Of a stretch of 64,000 nt of DNA, positions 17,056-25,871 are shown piece by piece. The position numbers and the translations under genes are program-made. The stretch's first letter is position 1, and each line of letters starts with the position of its first letter. The notes under the pieces are model-generated. The model saw only the letters and a program-made list of their open reading frames with translations, did not search any database and was not told the origin of the DNA. This stretch comes from Galbibacter sp035306585 (GTDB taxonomy: Bacteria; Bacteroidota; Bacteroidia; Flavobacteriales; Flavobacteriaceae): the NCBI RefSeq assembly GCF_035306585.1, contig NZ_DATGNU010000046.1:1-64000 (forward strand), in the 5' to 3' direction.

Positions 17056-18084
17056 ATGAAGACAATTAGATTGTTAGATCATAGTATGGATAGTATATTT
17101 AGGCAACTCACCTCCCAATTGGAAGGGGAACTTACGCAAGAAGGTGGAGGCTATAACTTAAAAATCCGAGATTTTGATACACAGGGAATTTTTACAGGAA
17201 GCGAGTTTTCAGATTCAATTTCTTTTATACGGTGCCAGATTTCGGTAAAGGAGCGCTTTGCTATGGTTTTACAACCAGTACAATCTTCCACATCACTCTA
17301 TTTTATATATTGTAATAGGGGAAAAATAACTCATGAAATTCGAGATAGAGGTTTATATCGTCCTATATATGAGAATCAATCCGTGGTTATTAGCCCTGGT
17401 TTATCGAATATCAGACTTCATTTTCTGGAAGATTACACACAAGAAATTTTATTTATCAAAATGGATCCTGTCCATTATTTAAAAAACAAATCGATCAATT
17501 CTGAATTCAACGATTGTTTAACGGCTATCTACAAAAAGCTTAATAAACGTGATGGAAATGCTCATTATGGAAGTTTAAATTTATATGTGTGTGATCATTT
17601 TAAAGAACTGAACGAATTAAAACACGAGGGGTTATTAAGAGAGGTTTTCCTAGAAGGACAAGTAAAACTCATATTAGCAAAACTGCTAAAGCAATGCGAT
17701 AATGAATTATTTCAGAGTACTAAACCATATGATCTTAATAGTTCAGATTTGAGAAAAGTTAAACAGATTTCAGATTATATCGACCAGAATTACGCCCTTC
17801 CTCATACGGTAAAGGACTTAACCGAGAAATTTAAAATCTCACCTTCCAAGCTTCAAAAAGGATTCAAAATTTTATTTAATCGTACGGTATCAAATTACAT
17901 TAAGAACTTGAGAGTAGAAATAGCCGAAGAGATGATAAAAAGTAGGGAGTGTACGATCTCAGAAATTGTATATGAAATAGGATTTACCTCCCGTAGTTAT
18001 TTCTCCAAGATCTTCAAGGATAAGTATCATTGTAGTCCTAAGGATTATCAAGACTTAATTAGGTCAAAAAGACAATGTGTTTGA
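17056..18084 (+). CDS. AraC-family transcriptional regulator, first of two paralogues
   Basis: 342 residues: an N-terminal sensor part to about 235 of no recognised family, then an AraC DNA-binding domain at about 240-335 with two HTH motifs (TVKDLTEKFKISPSKLQKGF, then CTISEIVYEIGFTSRSYFSKIFK). Paralogue of the protein encoded at 18838-19860: both share the same layout and nearly identical C-termini, including ISPSKLQKGFKIL. A flavodoxin-like oxidoreductase gene follows after 33 bp and may be its target or operon partner. The inducer is not evident. Confidence 0.92.
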   Translation: MKTIRLLDHSMDSIFRQLTSQLEGELTQEGGGYNLKIRDFDTQGIFTGSEFSDSISFIRCQISVKERFAMVLQPVQSSTSLYFIYCNRGKITHEIRDRGLYRPIYENQSVVISPGLSNIRLHFLEDYTQEILFIKMDPVHYLKNKSINSEFNDCLTAIYKKLNKRDGNAHYGSLNLYVCDHFKELNELKHEGLLREVFLEGQVKLILAKLLKQCDNELFQSTKPYDLNSSDLRKVKQISDYIDQNYALPHTVKDLTEKFKISPSKLQKGFKILFNRTVSNYIKNLRVEIAEEMIKSRECTISEIVYEIGFTSRSYFSKIFKDKYHCSPKDYQDLIRSKRQCV

Positions 18085-18117
18085 TAACTAATTGTATTAA
18101 ACTTAAAATCATTTATA

Positions 18118-18768
18118 ATGGCTCTTAAAGCACTTTTTTTAAATTGTACATTAAAAAAATCACCAGAGGTATCCAATACTCGGGCATTTATTGATAAATC
18201 AATTACTATTTTTAAGGAACTTGACGTTGAAACAGAGGTCATACGAGTCATTGATTATACTATAAAGTTTGGTAATTCAACCGATATGGGAAGTGGTGAT
18301 CAATGGCCTGCAATTCACAATAAAATTAAACAAGCTGATATTGTTATTATCGCAACTCCAGTTTGGAGAGGTGATAGAGGTTCCATTGCTAAGATGGTAT
18401 CGGAGCGAATGGATGGCTTGTTTTCAGATGATCACAACCAAAATGATCAGTACATGACCTACAACAAAGTAGCTGGTGCGCTAGTGGATGGCAACGAAGA
18501 TGGAGCTAAAAAGGCTATATCAAGCATTCTTTTTGATCTATCAGAACATGGCTTTACCTTAGCGGTAAACCCTTTTAGTTATTATGTGGGCGAAGCAGGA
18601 CCTGGGCCTAGTTATATAGAGGCAGAAGGAGACAAACATGAGTTTACAAATAATATGCTCCTCATTATGGTGCACAATATGGTACATTTGGCCAAATTAC
18701 TCAAAGATAACCCTTATCCAATTAAACTTTCCCAGGTTAACCAGAAGGCCAAAATAATGAGTAAGTAA
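18118..18768 (+). CDS. NAD(P)H-dependent FMN reductase / flavodoxin-fold protein
   Basis: 216 residues with a flavodoxin-like fold: N-terminal ALFLNCTLKKSPEVSNTR (phosphate-binding loop region), then ADIVIIATPVWRGDRGSIAKMVSERMD, the WrbA/FMN-reductase motif with conserved ATPVW. Probably reduces flavins or quinone-type compounds with NAD(P)H. It lies between two paralogous AraC regulators, 33 bp after the first and convergent with the second. This suggests tight control by an inducing compound, perhaps an electrophile (inference). Confidence 0.87.
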   Translation: MALKALFLNCTLKKSPEVSNTRAFIDKSITIFKELDVETEVIRVIDYTIKFGNSTDMGSGDQWPAIHNKIKQADIVIIATPVWRGDRGSIAKMVSERMDGLFSDDHNQNDQYMTYNKVAGALVDGNEDGAKKAISSILFDLSEHGFTLAVNPFSYYVGEAGPGPSYIEAEGDKHEFTNNMLLIMVHNMVHLAKLLKDNPYPIKLSQVNQKAKIMSK

Positions 18769-18837
18769 AAGCTAAAAAATGGCATTATTTATTTTATGTA
18801 AGGAGGCCATCCAAAAATATAGGTTAATATGCAATAG

Positions 18838-19860
18838 TTAGAAGTTGGATAATTTCAACTTCTCCTGATAGTGCTTCGGGCTACACTTGTATTTTTCTTT
18901 AAATATTTTAGAAAAGTAACTCCTACTACTAAACCCGATGTCGTAAACGATTTCAGAAATGGTGCAATTTCTGTTCTTAATCATATTTTCCGCCGCTTCA
19001 ACACGGACATTTTTTATATAATCGGCCACGGTTCGATTATATAAAATTTTGAATCCTTTTTGAAGTTTTGATGGTGATATTACGAATGTTTTTGTTAACT
19101 TTTTAATAGAGTAGCAGGCCGCTGGGTTCTCTTTAATGTGCTCCGCTACCGCTGTTATCGTTTTTAATTCATGAGTGGTGAGACCTTTTATTTTTTTGCG
19201 ATTTTTAAGATCATCTTTGTACTGTTTGATTAAAACGGCCAAGAGAAGTTTAATTCTACCTTCCAACATGATATCTTTAATAGAACCTCGTTCTTGGATA
19301 TTGTCTATTTCATTAAAATAATCCCCAATTTTAAGGTTGTAATTTCCATAATGGGAATAGTCTTCTCTGGCGTCGAATTCTTGATAAATGTTCAGTAGTT
19401 TTTGATTGAGCTTGTAATTGAATTTTTCCTTTTTTAAATATAGTCTTGGATGAATTTTAAGAATAATGAGCTGGGTATTCGGACTCTTTGGAATTAAGAA
19501 TTCAAGTCCATGTTTGTTAGGTTTTATAACAGCCGTTTGATGCTGGTAAATCGGGCTGAATGCGCTCTCGGTGGGATTACGATGCATTAGATTTCCCTGG
19601 TTGCAAAAGACAAAATACAAAAAGGAAGGACAGTGATCGGATGCGATTTTAAATTGAAACTCCTGGTGAACCCTTATGGAACATTTAATAAACGATATGG
19701 CATTGGAATAGCTCTTACCATTAATAGTTCCTTTGATTTTTTCAGACAGCGTACTTAGTTGAAATTCACCCTGTTCTGAGGTCAATTCTCCAGAGAAGCG
19801 TTTAAGAAGAAGGCTAAATATTTCATTTATGTCATTGTCATTTAAAATCGAACTTTTCAT
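18838..19860 (-). CDS. AraC-family transcriptional regulator, second of two paralogues
   Basis: 340 residues from the ATG at 19860; the frame extends 21 codons further upstream, but that stretch overlaps the dyad at 19902-19921 and is absent from the paralogue. Same layout as the protein at 17056-18084: unknown N-terminal sensor (shared ISFI-C and YF-FCN patterns), C-terminal AraC domain with HTH segments SIKKLTKTFVISPSKLQKGF and CTISEIVYDIGFSSRSYFSK. It converges on the flavodoxin-like gene. Local duplication with divergence of the sensor half. Confidence 0.92.
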   Translation of the reverse strand: MKSSILNDNDINEIFSLLLKRFSGELTSEQGEFQLSTLSEKIKGTINGKSYSNAISFIKCSIRVHQEFQFKIASDHCPSFLYFVFCNQGNLMHRNPTESAFSPIYQHQTAVIKPNKHGLEFLIPKSPNTQLIILKIHPRLYLKKEKFNYKLNQKLLNIYQEFDAREDYSHYGNYNLKIGDYFNEIDNIQERGSIKDIMLEGRIKLLLAVLIKQYKDDLKNRKKIKGLTTHELKTITAVAEHIKENPAACYSIKKLTKTFVISPSKLQKGFKILYNRTVADYIKNVRVEAAENMIKNRNCTISEIVYDIGFSSRSYFSKIFKEKYKCSPKHYQEKLKLSNF

Positions 19861-19901
19861 AATAAAGCTTTTTAAAATTTCTATATACATCGGTTTAAAT
19901 A

Positions 19902-19921
19902 GGTCATATGTTACCATGACC
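19902..19921. promoter_or_regulatory. Palindrome upstream of the second AraC-family gene
   Basis: GGTCAT and ATGACC arms separated by 8 bp, about 42-61 bp upstream of the chosen ATG. Shares GGTCA/TGACC half-sites with the dyad in front of the paralogous gene, though with wider spacing. Candidate operator. Confidence 0.35.
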
Positions 19922-19943
19922 AATAACTAACTATATTAATAAA

Positions 19944-19964
19944 GTAACAGTTTATGGCTGTTAC
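19944..19964 (-). terminator. Inverted repeat between the hypothetical gene and the second AraC gene
   Basis: GTAACAG (19944-19950) and CTGTTAC (19958-19964) with a 7-bp spacer. Read on the minus strand the hairpin is followed by TTTATT, so it could be a weak terminator for the gene at 20052-20459 or an operator for the AraC gene. Ambiguous. Confidence 0.35.
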
Positions 19965-20051
19965 AAAAAAGCTTCGTTGTTATTAATTACCATCTATTTA
20001 CATGCCTTTTATTCAGTAGCTGGGAGGACGGATGGTATAGATTATATCTAT

Positions 20052-20459
20052 CTAAGTCAACAAGTTAGTGAAAATTATATTTATTTCTCTTTTAATTTGC
20101 TTTAATTTAACAATTGTCAATTCCTTCTTTTTATGGAGTAAATTCATAATCACTACATATTTGGATGTAAAAGAATTCGCTAAGTCGCCTCGAGTAAATT
20201 TTTCAGAGGACAACTTTTGGTCATAATTTGGGTGTATTCCAAGTTTTTTACAAAGATCATCTACCTGTCTATGATGCTTTTCGAATTGCTCCATGTTATA
20301 ATGCTGGCCCACTTCGGACCAAGACGCACCATAATGCTGCATGATAATTTTAAAGATATCTCTTAAGGGTTTTGTTTTTCCTTCGCGCTGATAGTTGTGG
20401 TGTAAATTTCCCATAAACCAAATTTTATGTTTAAAGTACTTTACTCCACTAGGAGTCAT
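20052..20459 (-). CDS. Hypothetical basic protein
   Basis: 135 residues from the first ATG in the frame (MTPSGVKYFKHK); a GTG 39 bp upstream is also possible. Rich in Lys and His, mostly helical in appearance, with no signal peptide or membrane segment. Segments such as HYGASWSEVGQHYNMEQFEKHH and DDLCKKLGIHP are not recognised from any family. No operon partner. Codon use and composition resemble the neighbours, which favours a real gene, but it could be a lineage-specific orphan. Confidence 0.5.
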   Translation of the reverse strand: MTPSGVKYFKHKIWFMGNLHHNYQREGKTKPLRDIFKIIMQHYGASWSEVGQHYNMEQFEKHHRQVDDLCKKLGIHPNYDQKLSSEKFTRGDLANSFTSKYVVIMNLLHKKKELTIVKLKQIKREINIIFTNLLT

Positions 20460-20625
20460 TACCCCATTTGGAAAAAATAGTGACCATAAACATACCACAA
20501 GGATTTTTTAATTCATTTAGACTTATTGTTAACCCTATTAAGGGAAACGTTCAATTTCAGAAACACATTTTAGTAAATTCCCATGGAATACACATCGAGA
20601 TGTTAACCTTAAAAAAAAAGCAATT

Positions 20626-21477
20626 ATGAAATATCCTAAAGTTTTTCCAAAAGAAGATTTAAAAAAGCAACCCGGTCTTCAGTCTGATATGAAGACCCAA
20701 CCCATTATGGTTCGAGAGGGTTATAAGGGAAGTGATAAGTTAAAGGGAAAAGTAGCCCTGATTACAGGTGGTGATAGTGGTATAGGAGCAAGCTGTGCAT
20801 TGCATTTTGCTATGGAAGGGGCAGGAGTTGCTATTTTATATTTTAATGAGCGGCAAGATGCGCTCAAGCTTCAGCGTGACATTGAACAAATGGGCGGAGC
20901 GTGTTTCCTAATTAAAGGAGATATCAAGGATTCACAGTTTTGTCGTGACGCCATTGAAAAAGTAGTGGACAGGTTTGGCGGACTCAATATACTTGTTAAC
21001 AATGCAGCCATGCAATTTCAAGAAGAGGATTTCCGGGAAATGGATTTAATTAATATGGAAACTACGTTTCAAACCAACGTCTTCCCACTTTTTTACCTCA
21101 CTCAAGCAGCCCTAGAATATCTAAATGAAGGTGATACAATAATCAACACAACCTCCATTACAGCATTCCGTGGGAATCCTACGTTAGTTGATTATTCGAG
21201 CTCTAAGGGAGCAATTCTATCCTTTACACGTGCACTTTCACGTTCACTGGCAGAGAAAGGTATTCGGGTCAATGCTGTGGCACCAGGCCCCATCTGGACA
21301 CCGCTAATCCCTGCTACATTTGAATCTTATGAAAAATTTGGACAAAATACCCCCATGGGTAGAGCTGGACAACCTGCAGAATTAGGTCCTGGATATGTCT
21401 TTTTAGCCAGTGAGGATAGTTCCTATATGACGGGTCAAACCATTCATTTAAATGGAGGTACTATTGTAGGTGGTTAG
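20626..21477 (+). CDS. SDR-family oxidoreductase of the YghA / general stress protein 39 type
   Basis: 283 residues. N-terminal extension of about 40 residues with KQPGLQSDMKTQPIM, typical of the YghA/GSP39 group. Then the Rossmann glycine motif (TGGDSGIGASCA), the NNAAMQ motif, and catalytic Ser-Tyr-Lys (TTSITAF, YSSSKGA). The C-terminal GRAGQPAELGPGYVFLASEDSSYMTGQ is standard. NADP(H)-dependent aldehyde/alcohol oxidoreductase associated with stress. Followed after 9 bp by an unknown gene and then a lipid kinase, a likely three-gene unit. Confidence 0.93.
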   Translation: MKYPKVFPKEDLKKQPGLQSDMKTQPIMVREGYKGSDKLKGKVALITGGDSGIGASCALHFAMEGAGVAILYFNERQDALKLQRDIEQMGGACFLIKGDIKDSQFCRDAIEKVVDRFGGLNILVNNAAMQFQEEDFREMDLINMETTFQTNVFPLFYLTQAALEYLNEGDTIINTTSITAFRGNPTLVDYSSSKGAILSFTRALSRSLAEKGIRVNAVAPGPIWTPLIPATFESYEKFGQNTPMGRAGQPAELGPGYVFLASEDSSYMTGQTIHLNGGTIVGG

Positions 21478-21486
21478 TTATTGGGA

Positions 21487-22119
21487 GTGAATACGGATAA
21501 TTACACGCAAACAAGATGGGATGTCTCACCACAAAAATCATTTAGTATGTTTGGTTTTAGAAATAGGTGTTTTAAAAATTACTGCAAGCATGGGAGTTTA
21601 AGCATGGCAAAAGCTCAATTTGAACATGCTCGATCACGACTGTTTAAAGTAAATGACTGGTCAGATTTGGGTTTTTTTACTGCTAAATTTGAGTTATATG
21701 ATCCTAATCTAATTCACTCCTCCACACTATTAGAACTAGGAAGTTATATCAAGATCATATTTCCTTTGGGGATGCCAGAGAATTGGGTGCGGGTGACAGA
21801 AATTTATACGGACGATTCTAAAGCGTACTTTATTGTTCATCCTATGAGCAATCCTCTGGAAGATTCCCCTTATGAAGTAGCTCATTTTTTACAGGAAAAA
21901 GCCAGTAGCATTTTTAAGGTAGCCATTGAAGGGACAAGGGTATATGGTTATGAAATTGGCCGAAATGAAGTGATTAATAATACCGGAACAAAGGCTGGAA
22001 ATCGGAAATTTATAAACACGCTCATGGCTTGGGGTGGATGGTTAGGAATGCAACGCTATCAATGGGGAAAACTTACCAGTTATTTTGTGCGAACCGAACC
22101 CTTATTGACAAAAACGTAG
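21487..22119 (+). CDS. Hypothetical protein in the SDR/lipid kinase operon
   Basis: About 210 residues. Start uncertain: TTG at 21481, GTG at 21487 (chosen) or ATG at 21547. No signal peptide. Alternating beta-like stretches (LLELGSYIKIIFPLG, WVRVTEIYTDDSKAYFIVHPM, SIFKVAIEGTRVYGYEIGR) suggest a barrel or lipid-cavity fold, but no family is recognised with confidence. Tightly packed between the SDR gene (9 bp) and the lipid kinase gene (15 bp), so co-transcribed. A lipid- or envelope-linked role is only suggested by that position. Confidence 0.75.
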   Translation: MNTDNYTQTRWDVSPQKSFSMFGFRNRCFKNYCKHGSLSMAKAQFEHARSRLFKVNDWSDLGFFTAKFELYDPNLIHSSTLLELGSYIKIIFPLGMPENWVRVTEIYTDDSKAYFIVHPMSNPLEDSPYEVAHFLQEKASSIFKVAIEGTRVYGYEIGRNEVINNTGTKAGNRKFINTLMAWGGWLGMQRYQWGKLTSYFVRTEPLLTKT

Positions 22120-22134
22120 CACGATCATTAGAGC

Positions 22135-23064
22135 ATGATAAAAACGATACAAATTATACATAATCCCAATGCAGGCATGGCAAACCATAGTAAAGAATGG
22201 TTAATTGGGATGATGGCAAGATTTTCAAGCAAAGTGCAGTATATCTCCACAAAGGCTCAACGGTGGAATACTTTTGAGTTCAATCCAACACATCCTATTC
22301 TACTAGCTGGTGGTGATGGCACCGTACGTAAGGTGTTTAAGAAACTTATGGCATCTTATGACAAGAAGGTTGATTTTATGAGTCCTATTATTTTATGCCC
22401 TTGCGGTAAGGCTAATAATATTGCGAAATCCGTTTATATTCAGGGCAATCCTACTGGTGGTAGGATTGAGTTTGATCTAAATAAGGTTGAGTACTACCAT
22501 CATGGGGCGATTGAAAATATACAAGACCAGCAATTCTTTATAGAAAGTTTAGGTTTTGGGGTGTTTCCAAAACTATTAAAAAGGAAGCCTGGTAAAGGAA
22601 AAACGACGTATTCATCTAAGGTAAAACTACAGCTGGCACTCCATAGACTCATTGATGTAATTGGGCAAGCTAAAGCTCAAAGGTTAAAGGTTAAAACAGA
22701 TAAACTTACCATTGAAGGTTCCTTTATTTTGGCCGAGGTGATGAAAGTAAAGCATATGGGACCAAATATCCCACTAGCGCCCTCTTGTGATATTGGCACT
22801 GCTTTCTTTCATTTGGTTTTAATTTCTGAAGACCGAAGAGATGACTTTTCAAATTATCTTCGAAATCTGCTACAAGGGGTCAAAACTGCCTCCCCCGTAT
22901 TAGATTTTATAATTTCCATAAAGACCCCACATTTAAACATTAAAAGTAGTGGAAAGTATTGTCACATAGATGATCAGTTTATTGGAAATTATCATGGCGA
23001 TCCGATACAACTCATGGTGCGGAATTCTAGGATTCCTTTTGTTAAAAATATCACCTATACTTAA
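22135..23064 (+). CDS. Diacylglycerol/lipid kinase-family protein (YegS-like)
   Basis: 309 residues with the DAGK catalytic fold: IIHNPNAG at the N-terminus and the nucleotide-binding LLAGGDGTVRKVF at about 60-72, then CPCGKANNIAKS where family members have LPLGTANNF. The remainder is the beta-rich second domain. Probably phosphorylates a membrane lipid. The substitutions around CPCGKANN are unusual but keep the Asn pair. Last gene of the SDR-unknown-kinase unit. Confidence 0.87.
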   Translation: MIKTIQIIHNPNAGMANHSKEWLIGMMARFSSKVQYISTKAQRWNTFEFNPTHPILLAGGDGTVRKVFKKLMASYDKKVDFMSPIILCPCGKANNIAKSVYIQGNPTGGRIEFDLNKVEYYHHGAIENIQDQQFFIESLGFGVFPKLLKRKPGKGKTTYSSKVKLQLALHRLIDVIGQAKAQRLKVKTDKLTIEGSFILAEVMKVKHMGPNIPLAPSCDIGTAFFHLVLISEDRRDDFSNYLRNLLQGVKTASPVLDFIISIKTPHLNIKSSGKYCHIDDQFIGNYHGDPIQLMVRNSRIPFVKNITYT

Positions 23065-23114
23065 AATAAGGCAAAAATATAGGGTTTTGATGATAGCCTC
23101 TGGTAGAAAAAAAA

Positions 23115-23146
23115 TCACTCTTATCCCGTGAAAAAGATAAGAGTGA
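23115..23146 (-). terminator. Intrinsic terminator of the DUF892 gene
   Basis: TCACTCTTATC at 23115-23125 and GATAAGAGTGA at 23136-23146, a perfect 11-bp stem. On the minus strand it is followed by a run of eight T, giving a strong terminator for the gene starting at 23683. It also separates the convergent lipid kinase gene. Confidence 0.88.
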
Positions 23147-23191
23147 AATCTGCGTTAAATTCAATGGATAGTTTCTTTTATAATTATCCTG

Positions 23192-23683
23192 TTAGGAGGC
23201 GCTTTTGGCCTGCTCATTTAGTCTTTCTTCGGCGATCTTAGTAAGCTTGTCATCTGCGCTATACTCTTCATCTAGGGTGCTCTTTAAAGTGTCAGCTATG
23301 TCCTGGTAACCTAATTCTTTCGCAAAACGAGCCGCAGTTCCATAGGCTGAAATTTCATAGTGTTCAATGCGTTGTGCCTCAGCAACAATCCCAGCATCGA
23401 GCACATCTTGATCCATATCTTCTTTCATAAAATGCTCCGCTTCTCGGATAAGGCCTTCCATGGCAAGACACTTTTCTTCCTGTCCATTTATGCCAAGACG
23501 ATCACAGATTGATTTTAACCGGTTTAAATGGTTTTTGGTTTGTTCCAAATGCTCGTTGAGAGCCTTTTCTAAATTGCCATTATTGGACTTTTTTGCCATT
23601 TTTGGTAGCGCTTGAATAAGTTGCTCTTCAGCACTGTACAAGTCTTGAATCTGATGTTCGAATAAATCTTCTAATGTTTTCAT
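23192..23683 (-). CDS. DUF892 (YciE/YciF-like) ferritin-fold protein
   Basis: 163 residues, canonical start MKTLEDLFEHQIQDLYSAEEQL. Four-helix bundle with EKCLAMEGLIREAEHF, DAGIVAEAQRIEHYEISAYG and the final LDEEYSADDKL. More typical of the family than the paralogue at 16382-16852. Stress-linked, possible metal binding. Transcribed alone with a strong terminator. Confidence 0.92.
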   Translation of the reverse strand: MKTLEDLFEHQIQDLYSAEEQLIQALPKMAKKSNNGNLEKALNEHLEQTKNHLNRLKSICDRLGINGQEEKCLAMEGLIREAEHFMKEDMDQDVLDAGIVAEAQRIEHYEISAYGTAARFAKELGYQDIADTLKSTLDEEYSADDKLTKIAEERLNEQAKSAS

Positions 23684-23887
23684 GTCTTGAAGTTTTTTGT
23701 TAATACGAAAGTGATTTTACAAATTTTGTGGTATTTCAAAATTCTGGGTAACCAAAGTTGTTGCCTATAAGAGCTTTATGATAAGTCCTTTGTAGGTTTC
23801 TATTGGATACAACTAAAGGTAAACTGCGCTACAGAGTTTTTTTAGCTCAAACCAATTTATATTTGACCCTTTAAGGAAAAGTTTTCC

Positions 23888-24784
23888 TTACACTACAGTA
23901 TCGATTATAAAAAAACCATCATCTCCTAAAGGTTGATACAAAGGCATAAAAATATATGCATCCCAACTGCTACGGATTTCAGCGCCATTCTCCATGGCTA
24001 AAAGCTGACCTTTTTTAATTTTACTAAAATTCTCAAACCCTGGCTGCATTTCAAACAAGTCACTCTTTTTTAATTCATGACGGTAAAGAATCTTAAAGGT
24101 CTTTTGCTTTGATCGATGTTGGTTCACCATGGTGGTGACAGACTCTGGAAATTTTGATAACTGTTCAAAATGCAATCCGCAAGCTTCTTTTAAAGCTAAC
24201 CAAATTATCGCTTTATGATTGACTACAGCATCCTGGCTGGTGTGCTGCCCAGCTTCAAACACAAATCCGGTGAGCCCAATATCACTTAGGTAGTGATCGA
24301 TATCTCCAGTGATGATATCGCTAAATCCAATCACCATGGGGGTGGGAAAATGTTTCGCCCAAGTAAAATTATCATTCACATCTTGAACCGAAATATAGGG
24401 AACACTCGCAGATGAGGTCGTATGACAATCAAGGAAATATTGCTTTTCGTGATTGTTTTTTTGATGGTGTTTTAACACCGAAATTATCGCCCGCATTTCC
24501 TTTAGCTCATGGGGGAAAACTGCGTCGGTTGAAAGGTTTGATTTGGTCCAGGTACGATTTAAATCACGATCGATGTATCGTTGATCTTTTGACAATGCCA
24601 GTTGATTTCCACAAACGCCAACAATAGTACCATTTATCTGTGGTTTGCTACGATGAAGCTCTGTAAAAATCTCTTGTAAAGCGATCACCCCACTTGGCTC
24701 ATTACCATGAATTCCTGCCGTCACAAATAAAAGTGGTCCATTTATTTTGCTACTATAAGACCCTATAATTCTTTCTACCTCCAT
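23888..24784 (-). CDS. Succinylglutamate desuccinylase/aspartoacylase-family zinc hydrolase
   Basis: 298 residues of the AstE/AspA (M14-like) fold. Zinc ligands visible: AGIHGNEPSG (HxxE) at about 23-32 and FLDCHTTSS with the third His. C-terminal beta domain GQLLAMENGAEIRSSWDAYIFMPL. Cleaves an amide bond next to a carboxylate, in other members N-acyl amino acids. It is the third gene of a minus-strand operon after DUF1704 and a GshB-like ligase (21-bp gap). No arginine-succinyl pathway genes are nearby, so a classical AstE role is unlikely. Confidence 0.87.
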   Translation of the reverse strand: MEVERIIGSYSSKINGPLLFVTAGIHGNEPSGVIALQEIFTELHRSKPQINGTIVGVCGNQLALSKDQRYIDRDLNRTWTKSNLSTDAVFPHELKEMRAIISVLKHHQKNNHEKQYFLDCHTTSSASVPYISVQDVNDNFTWAKHFPTPMVIGFSDIITGDIDHYLSDIGLTGFVFEAGQHTSQDAVVNHKAIIWLALKEACGLHFEQLSKFPESVTTMVNQHRSKQKTFKILYRHELKKSDLFEMQPGFENFSKIKKGQLLAMENGAEIRSSWDAYIFMPLYQPLGDDGFFIIDTVV

Positions 24785-24805
24785 ATTGTTGGGTTTTTAT
24801 GGTTA

Positions 24806-25855
24806 TTATTCCATGGTAGCTAAAATTTTATTTTCAATTTGCCCCATGTATTTAAGTTTATAGTACAGTTTACGCTCAATGGCCTCTATAACCGAAGTGG
24901 TGAAATCTGTTAATCCGATATCAGCGAAACGATCGAGTCCACCCGGACTAAGTATGTTAATCTCTATTAACTTGTCTTCAATAATATCTAACCCTACGAA
25001 AAACAAACCGTCCTTTATTAATTTAGGAGCGGTAAGATCCACGATTTTTTGCATAGCTTCCGTAAGCTCACTCCTATCTGCAGTCGCTCCTTGTTTAAAA
25101 TTACTTCGGAATTCACCTTTGTTACACACTCGTCTAATGATGGCCTGGTCACCGTGTTCAGTTAGAATTCTACCATTCATAAGTAGCACTCTAACATCTC
25201 CTTTTTTCACCCCTGGGAGGTATTCTTGGGCAATGACATAGCCATCTTTGCTTATGGTTTCGATGATTTGATTAAGGTTCTTTTCATGTTTATCAATTAA
25301 GAACACATTTTTACCTCCTGAGCCCTCTAAAGGTTTCAACACGATTTGTTTGTTGTTTTTTTCCCAAAAGTTTAGGATGTCGTCCTTCTTTCGAGTAATC
25401 AGGGAAGCAGGTTTTATCTCTTGCGGTAATTCTTCAAAATAAAGTTTATCGATAAATCCATAGGAAAGTGCATTGGCGTCGTTGAGCACTAGCACTCCTT
25501 GTTGTTGTATCATTCTACCAAAGGCCAATCCCGATTGCTCCGCCCAGTGGCGTGAAGCACCTTCTTCAGTGGGATTGTTGCGTATAAATAAAACGTCTAA
25601 ATCGGTCGATTCTATGGTGCTCTGTTTCGCCGAGTTGCTTTGCAATACCTTGAGGTATTTCTTTGGAGTCTCCATCTTTGTAGAAGGATCTACATATTTA
25701 GTATACAAAAAGATAGTGCCTTGATGTTGAAATTTAAAATCACCCACCCCCATGGCGTAAACTTCGTGACCCATATTATGGGCTTTTGTCATAAGTGCAA
25801 CTGATGTTCCTGCTTTCTCAGTTGAAATTTTATTTAATACGAAACATATTTTCAT
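24806..25855 (-). CDS. ATP-grasp ligase of the glutathione synthetase (GshB) family
   Basis: 349 residues from the ATG at 25855 (MKICFVLNKIST); an upstream frame to 25930 overlaps the preceding gene and was rejected. N-terminal GSH-S domain, then ATP-grasp: IVLKPLEGSGGKNVFLI, AQEYLPGVKKGDVRVLLMNG, and the C-terminal GLFFVGLDIIEDKLIEINILSPGGL with metal/ATP ligands. It ligates an amino acid to a carboxylate using ATP. No gamma-glutamylcysteine synthetase is adjacent; instead it sits between a putative metallopeptidase (16-bp gap) and an aspartoacylase-type hydrolase, so the product may not be glutathione. Confidence 0.85.
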   Translation of the reverse strand: MKICFVLNKISTEKAGTSVALMTKAHNMGHEVYAMGVGDFKFQHQGTIFLYTKYVDPSTKMETPKKYLKVLQSNSAKQSTIESTDLDVLFIRNNPTEEGASRHWAEQSGLAFGRMIQQQGVLVLNDANALSYGFIDKLYFEELPQEIKPASLITRKKDDILNFWEKNNKQIVLKPLEGSGGKNVFLIDKHEKNLNQIIETISKDGYVIAQEYLPGVKKGDVRVLLMNGRILTEHGDQAIIRRVCNKGEFRSNFKQGATADRSELTEAMQKIVDLTAPKLIKDGLFFVGLDIIEDKLIEINILSPGGLDRFADIGLTDFTTSVIEAIERKLYYKLKYMGQIENKILATME

Positions 25856-25871
25856 TTTTTCTTTTTTTAGA

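Noticed and set aside
24806..25855. Calling the ATP-grasp gene a plain glutathione synthetase (gshB).
   Set aside because: The family fits, but the operon partners and lack of gshA nearby leave the product open, so no symbol was given.
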